This document shows positions 56,901-64,000 of a DNA stretch of 64,000 bases, piece after piece. Position 1 is the stretch's first letter. Each line of letters begins with the position of its first letter. Origin of the DNA: JALOAT01 sp041677345 (lineage in GTDB: Bacteria > Pseudomonadota > Gammaproteobacteria > Thiohalomonadales > Thiohalomonadaceae). The position numbers were made by a program, and so were the translations under genes. The stretch lies in assembly GCA_041677345.1 (NCBI GenBank), contig JBAYQE010000005.1:1-64000 (forward strand), given 5' to 3'. The notes under the pieces were generated by a model. The model saw nothing but the letters and a program-made list of their open reading frames with translations, had not been told where the DNA came from and made no database searches.

Positions 56901-58359
56901 GATCTGGGACCGGCGCAAGAATGGGGAACTGCTTCCCCTCTATACCTCGATCACGGCTACGCGCGACGAGGACGGCAATGTGCAGAACTACATTGCCGTC
57001 TGCACGGATATCAGCGAGCGCAAGGCGGCAGAGGAACGTATCCGTTATCTTGCTCATCACGACGTACTCACCGGCCTGCCCAACCGTGTGCTGTTCGAGG
57101 ATCGTCTGGAACAGGCCCTCGCCCATGCCCAGCGCACCGAGACGCGACTGGGCGTCATATTCGTGGACCTCGACCGCTTCAAGAACATCAATGACTCCAT
57201 TGGTCACAACATGGGCGACGAGTTGCTCAAGCAGGTGGCGGAGCGTCTGCGTTCCAGTGTACGGATGGATGACACGGTCAGTCGTCAGGGCGGTGACGAA
57301 TTCATCTTGCTGGCAAGCGAACTGGGCGACGCGGCCGATGCCGGACACGTGGCGCAGAAGATACTCAACAGCATCGCCCGGCCGTTCAGGCTGGAGGATA
57401 ACGAGATCAACATCACTGCCAGCGTGGGCATTGCCATCTATCCGGAGGACGGCGCTGACGGCGACACGCTGATCCGCAACGCAGACGCGGCCATGTACTT
57501 CGCCAAGGAGCAGGGGCGCAACAATTTCCAGTTCTTCATCAACGAGTTGAACCTGCGGGCGCTGCGCCGTATCTCCATCGAGAGTGCCTTGCGCCGCTCC
57601 GTGGAACGGGACGAACTCGTGCTGCACTATCAACCGCAGGTGAACATCTGGAGCGGTGAGTTGACCGGCGTGGAGGCGCTGGTGCGTTGGCGCTGGAACG
57701 AGCGTCTGGTGCCCCCTGCCGAATTCATTCCAATCGCGGAGGAAACCGGCCTCATCCTGCCCATTGGCGAATGGGTGCTGATCGAGGCCTGCCGTCAGCA
57801 GCGGCAATGGGTTCAGGCCGGGATGCAGCCCATCACCATGGCGGTGAATATCTCTGCGGCACAATTCCACCGCAAGGATCTGCTGCAGGTACTCAGGGGC
57901 ATTCTGGAGCGCGATTGCCTGGCGCCCAGGCACCTCGAAATGGAACTGACCGAAGGCATGATCATGAAGGACGCCGAAGCCAGCATTGTGCTGCTGGATG
58001 CGTTCAAGGAAATGGGCATGTCACTCGCCATCGACGATTTCGGCACAGGCTATTCCAGCCTCAATTACCTGCGCCGCTTTCACATCGACAAGCTCAAGGT
58101 GGACCAGTCCTTCGTGCGTGACCTGGACAAGGACCCGGCGGATCGTGCGGTCACTGAGGCCATTATCGCCTTGGGCAAGAGCCTGGGTCTGCGCATCATT
58201 GCCGAGGGCGTGGAGCGTCACAAGGAGATCGAGTTGCTGCGAGAAAGCCGGTGTGACGAACTGCAGGGCTTCTATTTCTCTCCACCCCTGGCCGCTGACA
58301 ACTTCATCGCATGGTGTGAGCGGCGCCAGGCAAGCGGCGAGATCCTGATCCCAAGCTGA
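53962..58359 (+). CDS. membrane-bound multi-PAS/GAF GGDEF-EAL c-di-GMP enzyme
   Basis: This 1465-residue sensor protein has a transmembrane helix at about 26-46, a periplasmic sensor region at about 50-300, and a second helix at about 308-328 (VWITAVALTVLGLASVLVYLWW). Cytoplasmic modules follow in order: PAS (about 355-465), GAF (about 480-640), three more PAS/PAC modules (about 650-1030), GGDEF and EAL. The GGDEF domain has intact RQGGDEFILL at about 1109 and DRFKNINDSIGHNMGD. The EAL domain is intact: GVEALVRWRW, ELTEGMIM, IDDFGTGYSSLNYL and IAEGVERHKE. Both synthesis and hydrolysis of c-di-GMP are possible, unlike the gene at 9032-11560. The signal is unknown. No adjacent partner is obvious. 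Confidence 0.93.
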   Translation: MTNRGTIGRHWLERLRGMRLIRYVPALALLLLGVAAAIVTAAYGIFEFERARLRGEATHYLTGVADDKLRALEAWRRDRLTEINLLASNPRVLDNLRGLLEGDDPLASEVLSQSFASLVSIQRYESFFVFDAEGALRYRLGAPLTLPSEIDDLIGAALTTGQPQIFDGVTNGGLPMVHLYLLTPIPSGEEPGVPAGVMGVQINPGYAFSSVLFDWPGPVSSGEVLLLRPEGDGVHFITAPRFGFAGQTSSAADARVAFRALQLSGAMEGTDYRNEPVLGVAMPVPDTPWRLLVKVDQREVYAAIREVAVWITAVALTVLGLASVLVYLWWRSEREHDRAEAAREREALARHFDYLAKYANDIIILADGEGRILEVNDRAEEVYGYSREQLKRMHVADLRVPEDRALFTQQWSQIVKGRAYIYEVRNVTKAGRVFPLEVSARMIETDGKVYYQTIGRDITERKVAEQKLQRANRLYLVLSQTSEAIVRLHERQSLFEAVCRIAVEHGRFVDAWISRLDQSGATLAGVAHAGAHRDHFMRQHLSLEEVAPGSLGVTRCAVITGGACVSNDILTEPRKAQWHRVAEVQGVRAAASLPIREQHRTTGVFSVYSDEPNFFDEQMLSLLREVSEAIGFALDSIRRDELRMRAETETRASEYRYRQLIENMSSGLMVFQAVGDGQDFTTRDVNNAFQRIERTRREDVIGKRLSQSFPGTGAADLLAALQRVYRTGEPESLQLELSTERLSGWRDCYIYRLPTGEVVVVYDDITEHKRAEQRLRQSEERLSLVLQGVNDGYWDINYETRDYYFSQRFAEMFGYSPEELSQLAEAWISLVHPADRPKVEVALQEHLKGKLPRYESEHRMLSKDGREVWVHAVGAVVRRSPTGDALRISGMHRDITDRKHEENQLRLWATVFEDSRQGIFITDAERQIISANAALQEMSGYSMEEMRGRNPRMFASGEQDRAFYQTMWAALNTTGHWQGEIWDRRKNGELLPLYTSITATRDEDGNVQNYIAVCTDISERKAAEERIRYLAHHDVLTGLPNRVLFEDRLEQALAHAQRTETRLGVIFVDLDRFKNINDSIGHNMGDELLKQVAERLRSSVRMDDTVSRQGGDEFILLASELGDAADAGHVAQKILNSIARPFRLEDNEINITASVGIAIYPEDGADGDTLIRNADAAMYFAKEQGRNNFQFFINELNLRALRRISIESALRRSVERDELVLHYQPQVNIWSGELTGVEALVRWRWNERLVPPAEFIPIAEETGLILPIGEWVLIEACRQQRQWVQAGMQPITMAVNISAAQFHRKDLLQVLRGILERDCLAPRHLEMELTEGMIMKDAEASIVLLDAFKEMGMSLAIDDFGTGYSSLNYLRRFHIDKLKVDQSFVRDLDKDPADRAVTEAIIALGKSLGLRIIAEGVERHKEIELLRESRCDELQGFYFSPPLAADNFIAWCERRQASGEILIPS

Positions 58360-58472
58360 CCATCCGTCCTTGGGGACAGCCGCGGGCACACCCTTGCGGC
58401 AAGGGCCTTCACCGGGGCGACAGGAAGGGGCGGTGAACCTCCTTCGTCCGTCCGGCGCGGCCGGAATCCATA

Positions 58473-59117
58473 TCACACCCAGTAGGCGGTCTTGGTCATC
58501 ACCTTGGCGCTAAGCTTCATGAGCAGCTTCACGGGCGTGGGGAACGACGCACCGCCTGCCGCCTGGGCGATGTCGGCGTGGTGCATCTCGTCCTCTTTCA
58601 TCTGTTCGAGGATGGCGCGCGTCTTTTGATCCCCGGGCGGCAGAAGGGACAGGTGCTCGTCCAGATGGCGGCAGACCTGGTGTTCGGTCTCCACCACGAA
58701 GCCCAGGCTCCATTTGTCTCCGGCCAGTCCCGCGGCGGCGCCGATGGCCAGCGAGCCGAGGTACCAGAACGGGTTGAGCCAGCTCACGTGGGTGCCCATC
58801 TCCTTGGCGCGTTGCTCACACCACTCCAGGTGATCGTTCTCTTCCAGAGCTGCCCGTTCCATCTTGTCGCGCACCTCGGGAAGCTTGGCCGTGAGTGCCT
58901 GGCCCTGATAAAGCCCCTGCGCCGAAACCTCGCCGGCGTGATTGATGCGCATGAGCCGACCCACCAGATCCCGTTCAGCGTCGGACATGGGTGCTTCAGG
59001 ATGGCTTTCGCCGGGGTTGGGTCGCTCCGTGAGCAGGGGCTGGCCGAGCACCGTGCGCATGCCGGTGTCGACGTTCATGAGGATGTGGTCGAGAAGTGAA
59101 TAGTTTCTGGCGTTCAT
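58473..59117 (-). CDS. coq7: 2-polyprenyl-3-methyl-6-methoxy-1,4-benzoquinone hydroxylase Coq7
   Basis: This 214-residue di-iron monooxygenase of ubiquinone synthesis adds the C6 hydroxyl group. The di-iron ligands are visible in RINHAGEVSAQGLYQGQ, LEENDHLEWCEQR, VETEHQVCRHLDEHL and KEDEMHHADIAQAAGG. This Coq7 type replaces the flavin enzyme UbiF in many gammaproteobacteria. It lies nine bases downstream of the Fe-S protein gene on the same strand, so the two are likely co-transcribed. Confidence 0.95.
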   Translation of the reverse strand: MNARNYSLLDHILMNVDTGMRTVLGQPLLTERPNPGESHPEAPMSDAERDLVGRLMRINHAGEVSAQGLYQGQALTAKLPEVRDKMERAALEENDHLEWCEQRAKEMGTHVSWLNPFWYLGSLAIGAAAGLAGDKWSLGFVVETEHQVCRHLDEHLSLLPPGDQKTRAILEQMKEDEMHHADIAQAAGGASFPTPVKLLMKLSAKVMTKTAYWV

Positions 59118-59126
59118 GACAAGAAA

Positions 59127-60362
59127 TTAATGGGAGCCGGCGGCGAGGGCAAGTTGTCTTGCCAGCAGGCTGACCGGATGCACCACTTCGACCGCATATC
59201 CGCGTGCCTTCGTGCCTGCGGCCAGGTGCATTGCGCAGCCCACATTGGTGGTCACCAGGTAGCGGGCGCCGCTGGCGGCGAGGGCGTCCAGCTTGGGCTC
59301 ACGCAACGCGTCGGCCGTGTCCGGGTCATGGAGCATGTGCAGGCCAGCCGCGCCACAGCAGGTCCGGTTGTCCGGGAGCGTGACCAGACGCAGTCCGGGG
59401 ATATGGGCGAGCACGGTCGTGGCGGCGTCTGGTCGACGTAAGGCGTGGGCCTGGCTGCACGGCACATGCAGGGCGACCGGCTCCGCAAGCGGTGCCGCGG
59501 ATGGCAAACGGGCGAGGTCCTGCGCGGCGATGAAATCGGTGATTTCCCTGACCTTGCGGCCGAAGTCGGCCGCCCCAGGGGTAGCCAGCCATTGGCCGTA
59601 CTCGGCGAGCATGGCGGCACAGCCGCTCGCCACACTGATCACGGCCTCCAGGTGCTCCGTCTCGAAGGCCCCCAGGTTATGCAGGGCGCGCTGTTCGAAC
59701 CCGGCACGGTCACCACGGGCGTGATGGAGCGCCCCGCAACAGCCTTGCCGGGCCGGGGTCTCGACGGCGAAGCCCAGCAGCGGCAGCACGTGTGCCGCCG
59801 CCGCCAGTACCTCCTGGTCAAGGGCCTCGCCCGTGCAGCCAAGAAACAGCCCCACCCGAGGCGCGGAGGCCGGCGCGAGGGTGGGTGCCTGGGCGGCAGT
59901 GCGGCGCGGGCGTGCCCGTGCCAGTGCGGACAGCCGCTGCGCCATGGTGGACAAGGGGCCCACCAAGGCGGCTGCAGGCGAAGCGCCCAAGCGTACGGCG
60001 ATGCGCAGGAAGGCCGGATTCGCCAGTGCGTCCGTGGTCAGCCGCGCGACCTTACCCAAACCCCGCTGTGTCGCGATGAGGCGGCGAGCGCCACCCAAAA
60101 TGCTGGCGTAGCGGACTTCGGAAGGGCACATGGCCTCGCAGGCCCAACACGACAGGCAGTGATCGAAGTGTGCAGCCAGGCTGTCATCGGCCTGCAACTG
60201 CCTGCGGGCGAGGGCCTGCGCAAGGGCGATGCGTCCGCGCGGTGATTCGGCCTCGCTGCCGGTGCGCCGGAAGGTGGGGCAGTGGGGCAGGCACATGCCG
60301 CACATCACGCAGCGATCGGCCTGGCGCAGCAGGAACTCGGTGGAAGATAGGGATGCATTCAC
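59127..60362 (-). CDS. GlcF-like (Fe-S)-binding oxidoreductase subunit
   Basis: This 411-residue protein has two N-terminal [4Fe-4S] motifs, CVMCGMCLPHCPTF and CLSCWACEAMCPSEV. Two cysteine-rich CCG domains follow (LGCTGEALD with GCCGALHH; HVPCSQAH with TCCGAAGLHML). This is the architecture of glycolate oxidase iron-sulfur subunit GlcF. The partner flavoproteins GlcD and GlcE are not adjacent, so the substrate is uncertain; it may work with a distant dehydrogenase and pass electrons to quinone. It precedes coq7 by nine bases. A divergent ferredoxin gene lies about 100 bases upstream. Confidence 0.88.
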   Translation of the reverse strand: MNASLSSTEFLLRQADRCVMCGMCLPHCPTFRRTGSEAESPRGRIALAQALARRQLQADDSLAAHFDHCLSCWACEAMCPSEVRYASILGGARRLIATQRGLGKVARLTTDALANPAFLRIAVRLGASPAAALVGPLSTMAQRLSALARARPRRTAAQAPTLAPASAPRVGLFLGCTGEALDQEVLAAAAHVLPLLGFAVETPARQGCCGALHHARGDRAGFEQRALHNLGAFETEHLEAVISVASGCAAMLAEYGQWLATPGAADFGRKVREITDFIAAQDLARLPSAAPLAEPVALHVPCSQAHALRRPDAATTVLAHIPGLRLVTLPDNRTCCGAAGLHMLHDPDTADALREPKLDALAASGARYLVTTNVGCAMHLAAGTKARGYAVEVVHPVSLLARQLALAAGSH

Positions 60363-60464
60363 AGACGGCGCAGAATAGCAGGCGTACGCCCCGGCTCAAA
60401 GCGGGGCAAGTGAGCCGGGCGTGCACATCGCATATAATCGCTTTTTTGCTTTTGCGACGCCCAC

Positions 60465-60770
60465 ATGCCTTATTACCGTTACCACGTCTTCTTTTGTACC
60501 AATCGCCGCGAGGAAGGGGCATGCTGCGCCACTTTCCACGCCCAGGACATGCGTGATTACACCAAGCAGAAGGTGAAGCAGCTTGGCTTGGCGGGAAGGG
60601 GTGGGGTGCGCATCAACACGGCCGGCTGCATGGACCGCTGTGCCGAAGGGCCGGTACTCGTGGTGTATCCCGAAGCGGTCTGGTACACGTATGTAGATAA
60701 GGACGATATCGACGAGATCATATCCGAGCATCTGCAGCACGGCCGCGTGGTCGAACGCCTGAGACTCTGA
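60465..60770 (+). CDS. thioredoxin-like [2Fe-2S] ferredoxin
   Basis: This 101-residue protein starts MPYYRYHVFFCTNRREEGACC. Its second cysteine group is TAGCMDRCAEGPVLVVYP. The Cx(n)C...CxxxC arrangement is that of shethna-type, thioredoxin-fold [2Fe-2S] ferredoxins related to NuoE domains. The CMDRCAEGPVLVVYPE segment is typical. A TATAAT hexamer at 60433-60438 lies about 27 bases before the ATG and is a probable -10. The alpha/beta hydrolase gene follows after 15 bases. The redox partner is unknown. Confidence 0.9.
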   Translation: MPYYRYHVFFCTNRREEGACCATFHAQDMRDYTKQKVKQLGLAGRGGVRINTAGCMDRCAEGPVLVVYPEAVWYTYVDKDDIDEIISEHLQHGRVVERLRL

Positions 60771-60785
60771 CCGGCCGAGGTATAC

Positions 60786-61511
60786 GTGGACGATTTCAAC
60801 CTGCAGGAGCTGCGCCGGCGCCATCGCTACGACGGCCTCGAGGAAGACATCTGCATCGGCGAGGAACTCCTGATTCAGGGGCCTGCCGGCGCACTTGAGG
60901 TGCTTACATCCGGGCCCGCCCGATTCGACCCGCGGCTGCCCATCGCCATCATCTGCCACCCCCACCCCCTCCATGGCGGCAGCCTCAACAACAAGGTCGT
61001 GCATGTGATGGCGGAGTCATTCAACGCCATGGGGCTCATGAGCGTCAGCTTCAATTTCCGTGGGGTCGGGCGCAGCCAGGGACGTTTTGCCAATGGCGAG
61101 GGGGAGGTACAGGATCTCCTGGCGGTGGTGGATTGGTTCCGTGGCCGCTACCCGGAAGCCGGCCTGTGGCTCGCGGGCTTTTCCTTCGGTGCCTACGTGG
61201 CTGCACGGGCGCACGTCATGGCGGGTGCTCAGCGTCTGTTGCTGGTGGCTCCACCGGTAGGCCTGTTCGATTTTACACAGCTGGATGAGATCGCGATCCC
61301 ATGGATGGTGATCCAGGGTGGGCGTGACGAAGTCATCGAGCCACAGGCCGTGGCGGCCTGGGTGCACGGCCGGCGCCTGCGCCCCGACTACCGCTGGATG
61401 GCCGATGCCGATCACTTCTTTCACGGCCGCATGAACCGCCTGCGCGAGACCATCACCGGGGCGTGGCAGGATGAGGTCGAGCGCCTGCGCACGGTGAGCA
61501 GGGACGCCTGA
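60786..61511 (+). CDS. alpha/beta hydrolase of the dienelactone-hydrolase-like type
   Basis: This 241-residue hydrolase has IAIICHPHPLHGGSLNNKVVHVMAESF (oxyanion region with the HPHPxxGG motif), SFNFRGVGRSQGRF, nucleophile elbow LAGFSFGAYVA (Ser), acid QGGRDEVIEP and histidine DADHFFHG. These motifs mark the YcjY/KTN-like small hydrolase family of gammaproteobacteria, with substrate unknown. The GTG start at 60786 gives a 30-residue lead before the conserved region and may be too early. The last base overlaps the start of the ABC ATPase gene, so coupling is likely. Confidence 0.87.
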   Translation: MDDFNLQELRRRHRYDGLEEDICIGEELLIQGPAGALEVLTSGPARFDPRLPIAIICHPHPLHGGSLNNKVVHVMAESFNAMGLMSVSFNFRGVGRSQGRFANGEGEVQDLLAVVDWFRGRYPEAGLWLAGFSFGAYVAARAHVMAGAQRLLLVAPPVGLFDFTQLDEIAIPWMVIQGGRDEVIEPQAVAAWVHGRRLRPDYRWMADADHFFHGRMNRLRETITGAWQDEVERLRTVSRDA

Positions 61512-62422
61512 TGATGGTTGTCGAAGCCCGCGGGCTGACCAAGCGCTACAGCGGCAGTACGGTCGTGGACGGCATCGATCTGAACGTGCGGGCCGGTGAG
61601 TGCTTCGGCGTGCTCGGACCGAACGGTGCCGGCAAGACCACCACCCTCCGCATGTTGCTGGGCATGACCCCGCCGGATGGCGGCAGCCTGCAGGTGCTCG
61701 GCTATCCCGTGCCGGCAAAGGCGCGTGAAATGCGTGCACAACTCGGGGTGGTGCCGCAGCAGGATAGCCTCGATCCAGACTTCTCGGTGCTGGAAAACTT
61801 GCGCATCTACGCACGCTATTTCAGGCTGCGCGGGCCCGATCTGGAAGCGCGCATCCAGGAACTGCTGTCGTTTGCCAATCTGTCCCAGCGTACCGATGCG
61901 CGCATCGATGAGTTGTCGGGTGGTATGAAGCGGCGACTGTCGCTGGCCCGTGCCCTGATCAACAGCCCGCAACTGGTGATCCTGGACGAGCCCACCACCG
62001 GGCTCGACCCCCAGGCGCGCCAGCTCATCTGGCAGCGCCTGCGCATGCTCATCGCCCAGCAGCGCACCTTGATACTCACCACGCACTATATGGATGAGGC
62101 GCAGCGGCTGTGCGACCGCATCGCCATCATGGATCACGGCCGCATTCTGGACGTGGATGCACCGGCCGCGCTCATTCGCCGACACATCGAGCCGCACGTG
62201 GTGGAGGTACACGGGCCGGGGGTCGATGCGTGGTTCGAGGCAGAGGGCAGGGCGCTCGCAAAACGCGACGAGAAGATCGGTGAGACGCTGTTTTGCTACG
62301 CCGACGACCACCATGCCCTGATGGAGAGCCTGAATCGCCACCCTGCGCTCCAGCACCTGCATCGGCCGGCCAACCTGGAAGACGTGTTCCTCAAGCTCAC
62401 CGGGCGGGACTTGCGCGAATGA
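61511..62422 (+). CDS. ABC-2 type exporter ATP-binding protein (NodI/DrrA-like)
   Basis: This 303-residue ATPase has Walker A LGPNGAGKTTTLRML, signature DELSGGMKRRLSLARAL, Walker B QLVILDEPTTGLDPQAR and H-loop TTHYMDEAQRL. Its length and the C-terminal accessory region match NodI-type exporters. It overlaps the permease gene by four bases (ATGA). NodIJ itself exports lipo-chitooligosaccharides in rhizobia, but chromosomal homologues in gammaproteobacteria export unknown, probably lipidic, substrates. Confidence 0.94.
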   Translation: MMVVEARGLTKRYSGSTVVDGIDLNVRAGECFGVLGPNGAGKTTTLRMLLGMTPPDGGSLQVLGYPVPAKAREMRAQLGVVPQQDSLDPDFSVLENLRIYARYFRLRGPDLEARIQELLSFANLSQRTDARIDELSGGMKRRLSLARALINSPQLVILDEPTTGLDPQARQLIWQRLRMLIAQQRTLILTTHYMDEAQRLCDRIAIMDHGRILDVDAPAALIRRHIEPHVVEVHGPGVDAWFEAEGRALAKRDEKIGETLFCYADDHHALMESLNRHPALQHLHRPANLEDVFLKLTGRDLRE

Positions 62423-63225
62423 CAGCCTCCGCTCCACGCTACGGCCGGCTCATGGCGGCTTTCTTCAGCCTGCGCTGGATTGCCGTATGGCGCAGGCACG
62501 CGCGCGTGTGGCGCAAGCTGGCCGGCCCGGCCCTGCTCGGCAACATCGGTGAGCCGCTGCTTTATCTGTTGGCCCTCGGCTATGGGCTCGGCGCCTTCGT
62601 GGGCGAACTGCAAGGGATGGATTACGTCACCTTCCTGGCTTCGGGCTTCGTATGTGCCAGCGCCATGAACACGGCCACCTTCGAGAGCCTCTATTCCGCC
62701 TATACCCGCATGGCAGTACAAGAGACCTGGAACGCCATGCTGTACACGCCGCTCGCGCTGGAAGACGTGGTCCTCGGCGAGGCGGCCTGGGCAGCGAGCA
62801 AGAGCCTGCTGAGCGCGACCGCCATCCTGCTGGTGGCGGCCGCGCTTGGCGCAGTGGAGGGTTGGCAGGCCATCGGCGTGCTGCCTGTGGCCTTTCTCAC
62901 GGGCCTGTGTTTCGGCGCTATGGCGCTGGTCATTACGGCCGTGGCACGCAACTACGACTTCTTCCTTTATTACTTCACGCTGTTCCTCACGCCGGTGCTA
63001 CTGCTGAGCGGCGTGTTCTTCCCCCTCGAGGGCATGCCCGACGCCATACGTATCGGCGCCGAGGTGTTTCCGCTCAGCCACGCCATCGCCCTGGTACGAC
63101 CCTGGATGACCGGCCAGGACCTGGCCGCGCTCGACGCCATGACCCATGCGGCTGTGATCGCCGCGTACACACTGCTGGCGCTGGCACTGGCGACCCGGCT
63201 CCTCCGCAGACGCATAATGCGGTGA
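62419..63225 (+). CDS. ABC-2 type exporter permease (NodJ/DrrB-like)
   Basis: This 268-residue membrane protein has six hydrophobic helices. Family landmarks are FSLRWIAVWRRHARVWRKLAGPALLGNIGEPLLYLLALGYGLG, then ASGFVCASAMNTATFESLYSAYTRM and the permease loop FTLFLTPVLLLSGVFFPLEGMP. The ATG at 62419 overlaps the ATPase stop; a longer in-frame extension runs inside the ATPase gene and is rejected. With the upstream ATPase it forms a complete exporter. Transcription could run on towards rplM unless stopped at the hairpin at 63336-63375. Confidence 0.94.
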   Translation: MTASAPRYGRLMAAFFSLRWIAVWRRHARVWRKLAGPALLGNIGEPLLYLLALGYGLGAFVGELQGMDYVTFLASGFVCASAMNTATFESLYSAYTRMAVQETWNAMLYTPLALEDVVLGEAAWAASKSLLSATAILLVAAALGAVEGWQAIGVLPVAFLTGLCFGAMALVITAVARNYDFFLYYFTLFLTPVLLLSGVFFPLEGMPDAIRIGAEVFPLSHAIALVRPWMTGQDLAALDAMTHAAVIAAYTLLALALATRLLRRRIMR

Positions 63226-63243
63226 ATCCTTATGGCGAAACCC

Positions 63244-63271
63244 TTGACGTTGGTTCTCACATAAGTATATT
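63244..63271 (+). promoter_or_regulatory. sigma-70 promoter of rplM-rpsI
   Basis: TTGACG at 63244-63249 and TATATT at 63266-63271 are separated by 16 bases. The predicted start near 63278 gives a leader of about 188 bases before rplM. A weaker second candidate, TTGTTT (63390-63395) with TACCAT (63413-63418) at 17-base spacing, lies beyond the hairpin. Confidence 0.72.
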
Positions 63272-63335
63272 AGGGTCCACTGATTTGTGGCGCATTGCCG
63301 CAAATCTGTACTCCTCCATCCTCCTTTGGTGGTTT

Positions 63336-63375
63336 GGCGCGGCCCTCCCCCCTTATAGAGCCGCGCCGTTTTTTT
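63336..63375 (+). terminator. terminator-like hairpin in the rplM leader
   Basis: GGCGCGGC (63336-63343) pairs with GCCGCGCC (63360-63367) around a 16-base C-rich loop. One G and then seven T (63369-63375) follow. This meets the criteria for an intrinsic terminator. It lies between the strong promoter and rplM, so it could end the ABC-exporter transcript, act as an attenuator for rplM, or both. Confidence 0.75.
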
Positions 63376-63465
63376 ATTCAGAACGCGGCTTGTTTCCGGC
63401 GAAAGGTTTCTATACCATTACGCCTCTTTTTCGCGGGCCCGATTGGTTTTGGAGCGATTTTTGGG

Positions 63466-63894
63466 ATGAAGACTTTCAGCGCAAAGCCGGAGACCGTGAA
63501 GCGCGATTGGTTCGTGGTTGACGCCACCAACAAGACGCTCGGCCGCCTCGCCAGCGAAATCGCGCTCCGCCTCCGTGGCAAGCACAAGCCGGAGTTCACG
63601 CCGCACGTGGATACCGGCGACTACATCATCGTGATCAACGCTGAGAAGGTGCGCGTCACCGGTCGCAAGACCACCGACAAGCTCTATCACTGGCACACCG
63701 GTTTTCCGGGTGGTCACAAGTCCACCACTTTCGAGAAGCTGATTGAGCGTGCGCCCGAGCGTGTGCTTGAGCTTGCTGTAAAAGGCATGCTGCCCAAGAA
63801 CCCGCTGGGTCGGGCCATGTTCCGTAAGCTGAAGGTCTTCGCGGGTGCCGAGCATCCGCATGCCGCCCAGCAACCGCAGGCGCTTGAGATTTAA
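63466..63894 (+). CDS. rplM: 50S ribosomal protein L13
   Basis: This 142-residue L13 begins MKTFSAKPETVKRDWFVVDA and has TLGRLASEIALRLRGKHKPEFTPH, ekvrVTGRKttDKLYHWHTGFPGG and AVKGMLPKNPLGRAMFRKLKV-type segments, the full conserved series. L13 is an early-assembly protein of the large subunit. In E. coli it represses its own operon by binding the mRNA leader. rpsI follows after 17 bases. The ATG at 63466 is preceded by GGAGCGATTTTTGGG, a usable ribosome-binding site. Confidence 0.97.
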   Translation: MKTFSAKPETVKRDWFVVDATNKTLGRLASEIALRLRGKHKPEFTPHVDTGDYIIVINAEKVRVTGRKTTDKLYHWHTGFPGGHKSTTFEKLIERAPERVLELAVKGMLPKNPLGRAMFRKLKVFAGAEHPHAAQQPQALEI

Positions 63895-63911
63895 TTGGAC
63901 GTAATAAAGAT

Positions 63912-64000
63912 ATGGCAGAGAAGCAGGTCTATAGCACCGTTGGCCGCCGCAAGACTGCGAGCGCCCGTGCCTTCCTGGCTCCCGGCAAGGGCGCCATTCA
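63912..64000 (+). CDS. rpsI: 30S ribosomal protein S9 (5' part, cut by window end)
   Basis: The frame from the ATG at 63912 reads MAEKQVYSTVGRRKTASARA followed by FLAPGKGAI, the standard S9 start (YxTGRRKtaxARvfL with PGxGxi). It is partial; the remaining roughly 100 residues lie outside. It is co-transcribed with rplM, from which it is 17 bases away. Confidence 0.93.
   Translation, partial: MAEKQVYSTVGRRKTASARAFLAPGKGAI

Overview
The window is a high-GC (by eye about 63-65%) chromosomal segment of a gammaproteobacterium. The evidence is the pdxA-surA-lptD block, a recCBD operon, gammaproteobacterial gshA, coq7 (ubiquinone) and rplM-rpsI. Two [NiFe] hydrogenases plus NO-response membrane proteins (NnrS, NnrU) suggest a facultatively autotrophic or chemolithotrophic lineage of the Chromatiales/Ectothiorhodospiraceae kind. 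The taxonomic guess is inference; no rRNA is present to test it.

Layout. 0-9 kb: envelope biogenesis on the minus strand (lptD, surA, pdxA; surA carries a frameshift), then an outer-membrane barrel protein, a DUF1624 membrane protein, an AmgK-like sugar kinase and nnrS, which has a perfect FNR/DNR-type palindrome upstream. 9-24 kb: a PAS-GGDEF-EAL protein with a damaged EAL active site, nnrU, a DUF72 protein, a NYN/LOTUS RNase-like protein, a HAD-like protein lacking its nucleophile, a TSUP permease, a WHy lipoprotein, a UPF0149 protein, the DEAD-box helicase deaD, a periplasmic rhodanese, a Sel1/SPOR protein, a B12-binding radical SAM protein and arfB.

24.8-39 kb is a hydrogen-metabolism island. 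A plus-strand four-gene operon encodes a cytoplasmic group 3b NAD(P)-linked hydrogenase (hydB-hydG-hydD-hydA). A minus-strand nine-gene operon, hupS-L-E-C-D-G-H-I-J, encodes an O2-tolerant group 1d membrane-bound uptake hydrogenase. It includes cytochrome b, a maturation protease, HyaE/HyaF-type chaperones, rubredoxin and HybE, and a clear sigma-54 promoter precedes hupS. Between the two lie a LysR regulator and a divergent HPP-family membrane protein/CBS protein pair. No hyp genes are in the window.

39-64 kb: recC-recB-recD, a protein ending in four exact-length 25-residue repeats, two poorly characterised genes (one a NERD-like membrane protein), gshA, tRNA-Asp, an alpha/beta hydrolase, a YeaQ-family membrane protein, a 1465-residue sensor GGDEF-EAL protein, coq7, an orphan GlcF-like Fe-S protein, a 2Fe-2S ferredoxin, a second alpha/beta hydrolase, a NodIJ-type ABC exporter, then rplM and the start of rpsI. 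A promoter and a terminator-like hairpin lie in the rplM leader.

Functionally, the 3b enzyme would exchange electrons between H2 and NAD(P)H in the cytoplasm. The 1d enzyme would feed H2 electrons to quinone in the presence of O2. NnrS/NnrU and FNR-type control point to nitrosative or low-oxygen conditions. No CRISPR array, insertion sequence, prophage or integration site was seen.
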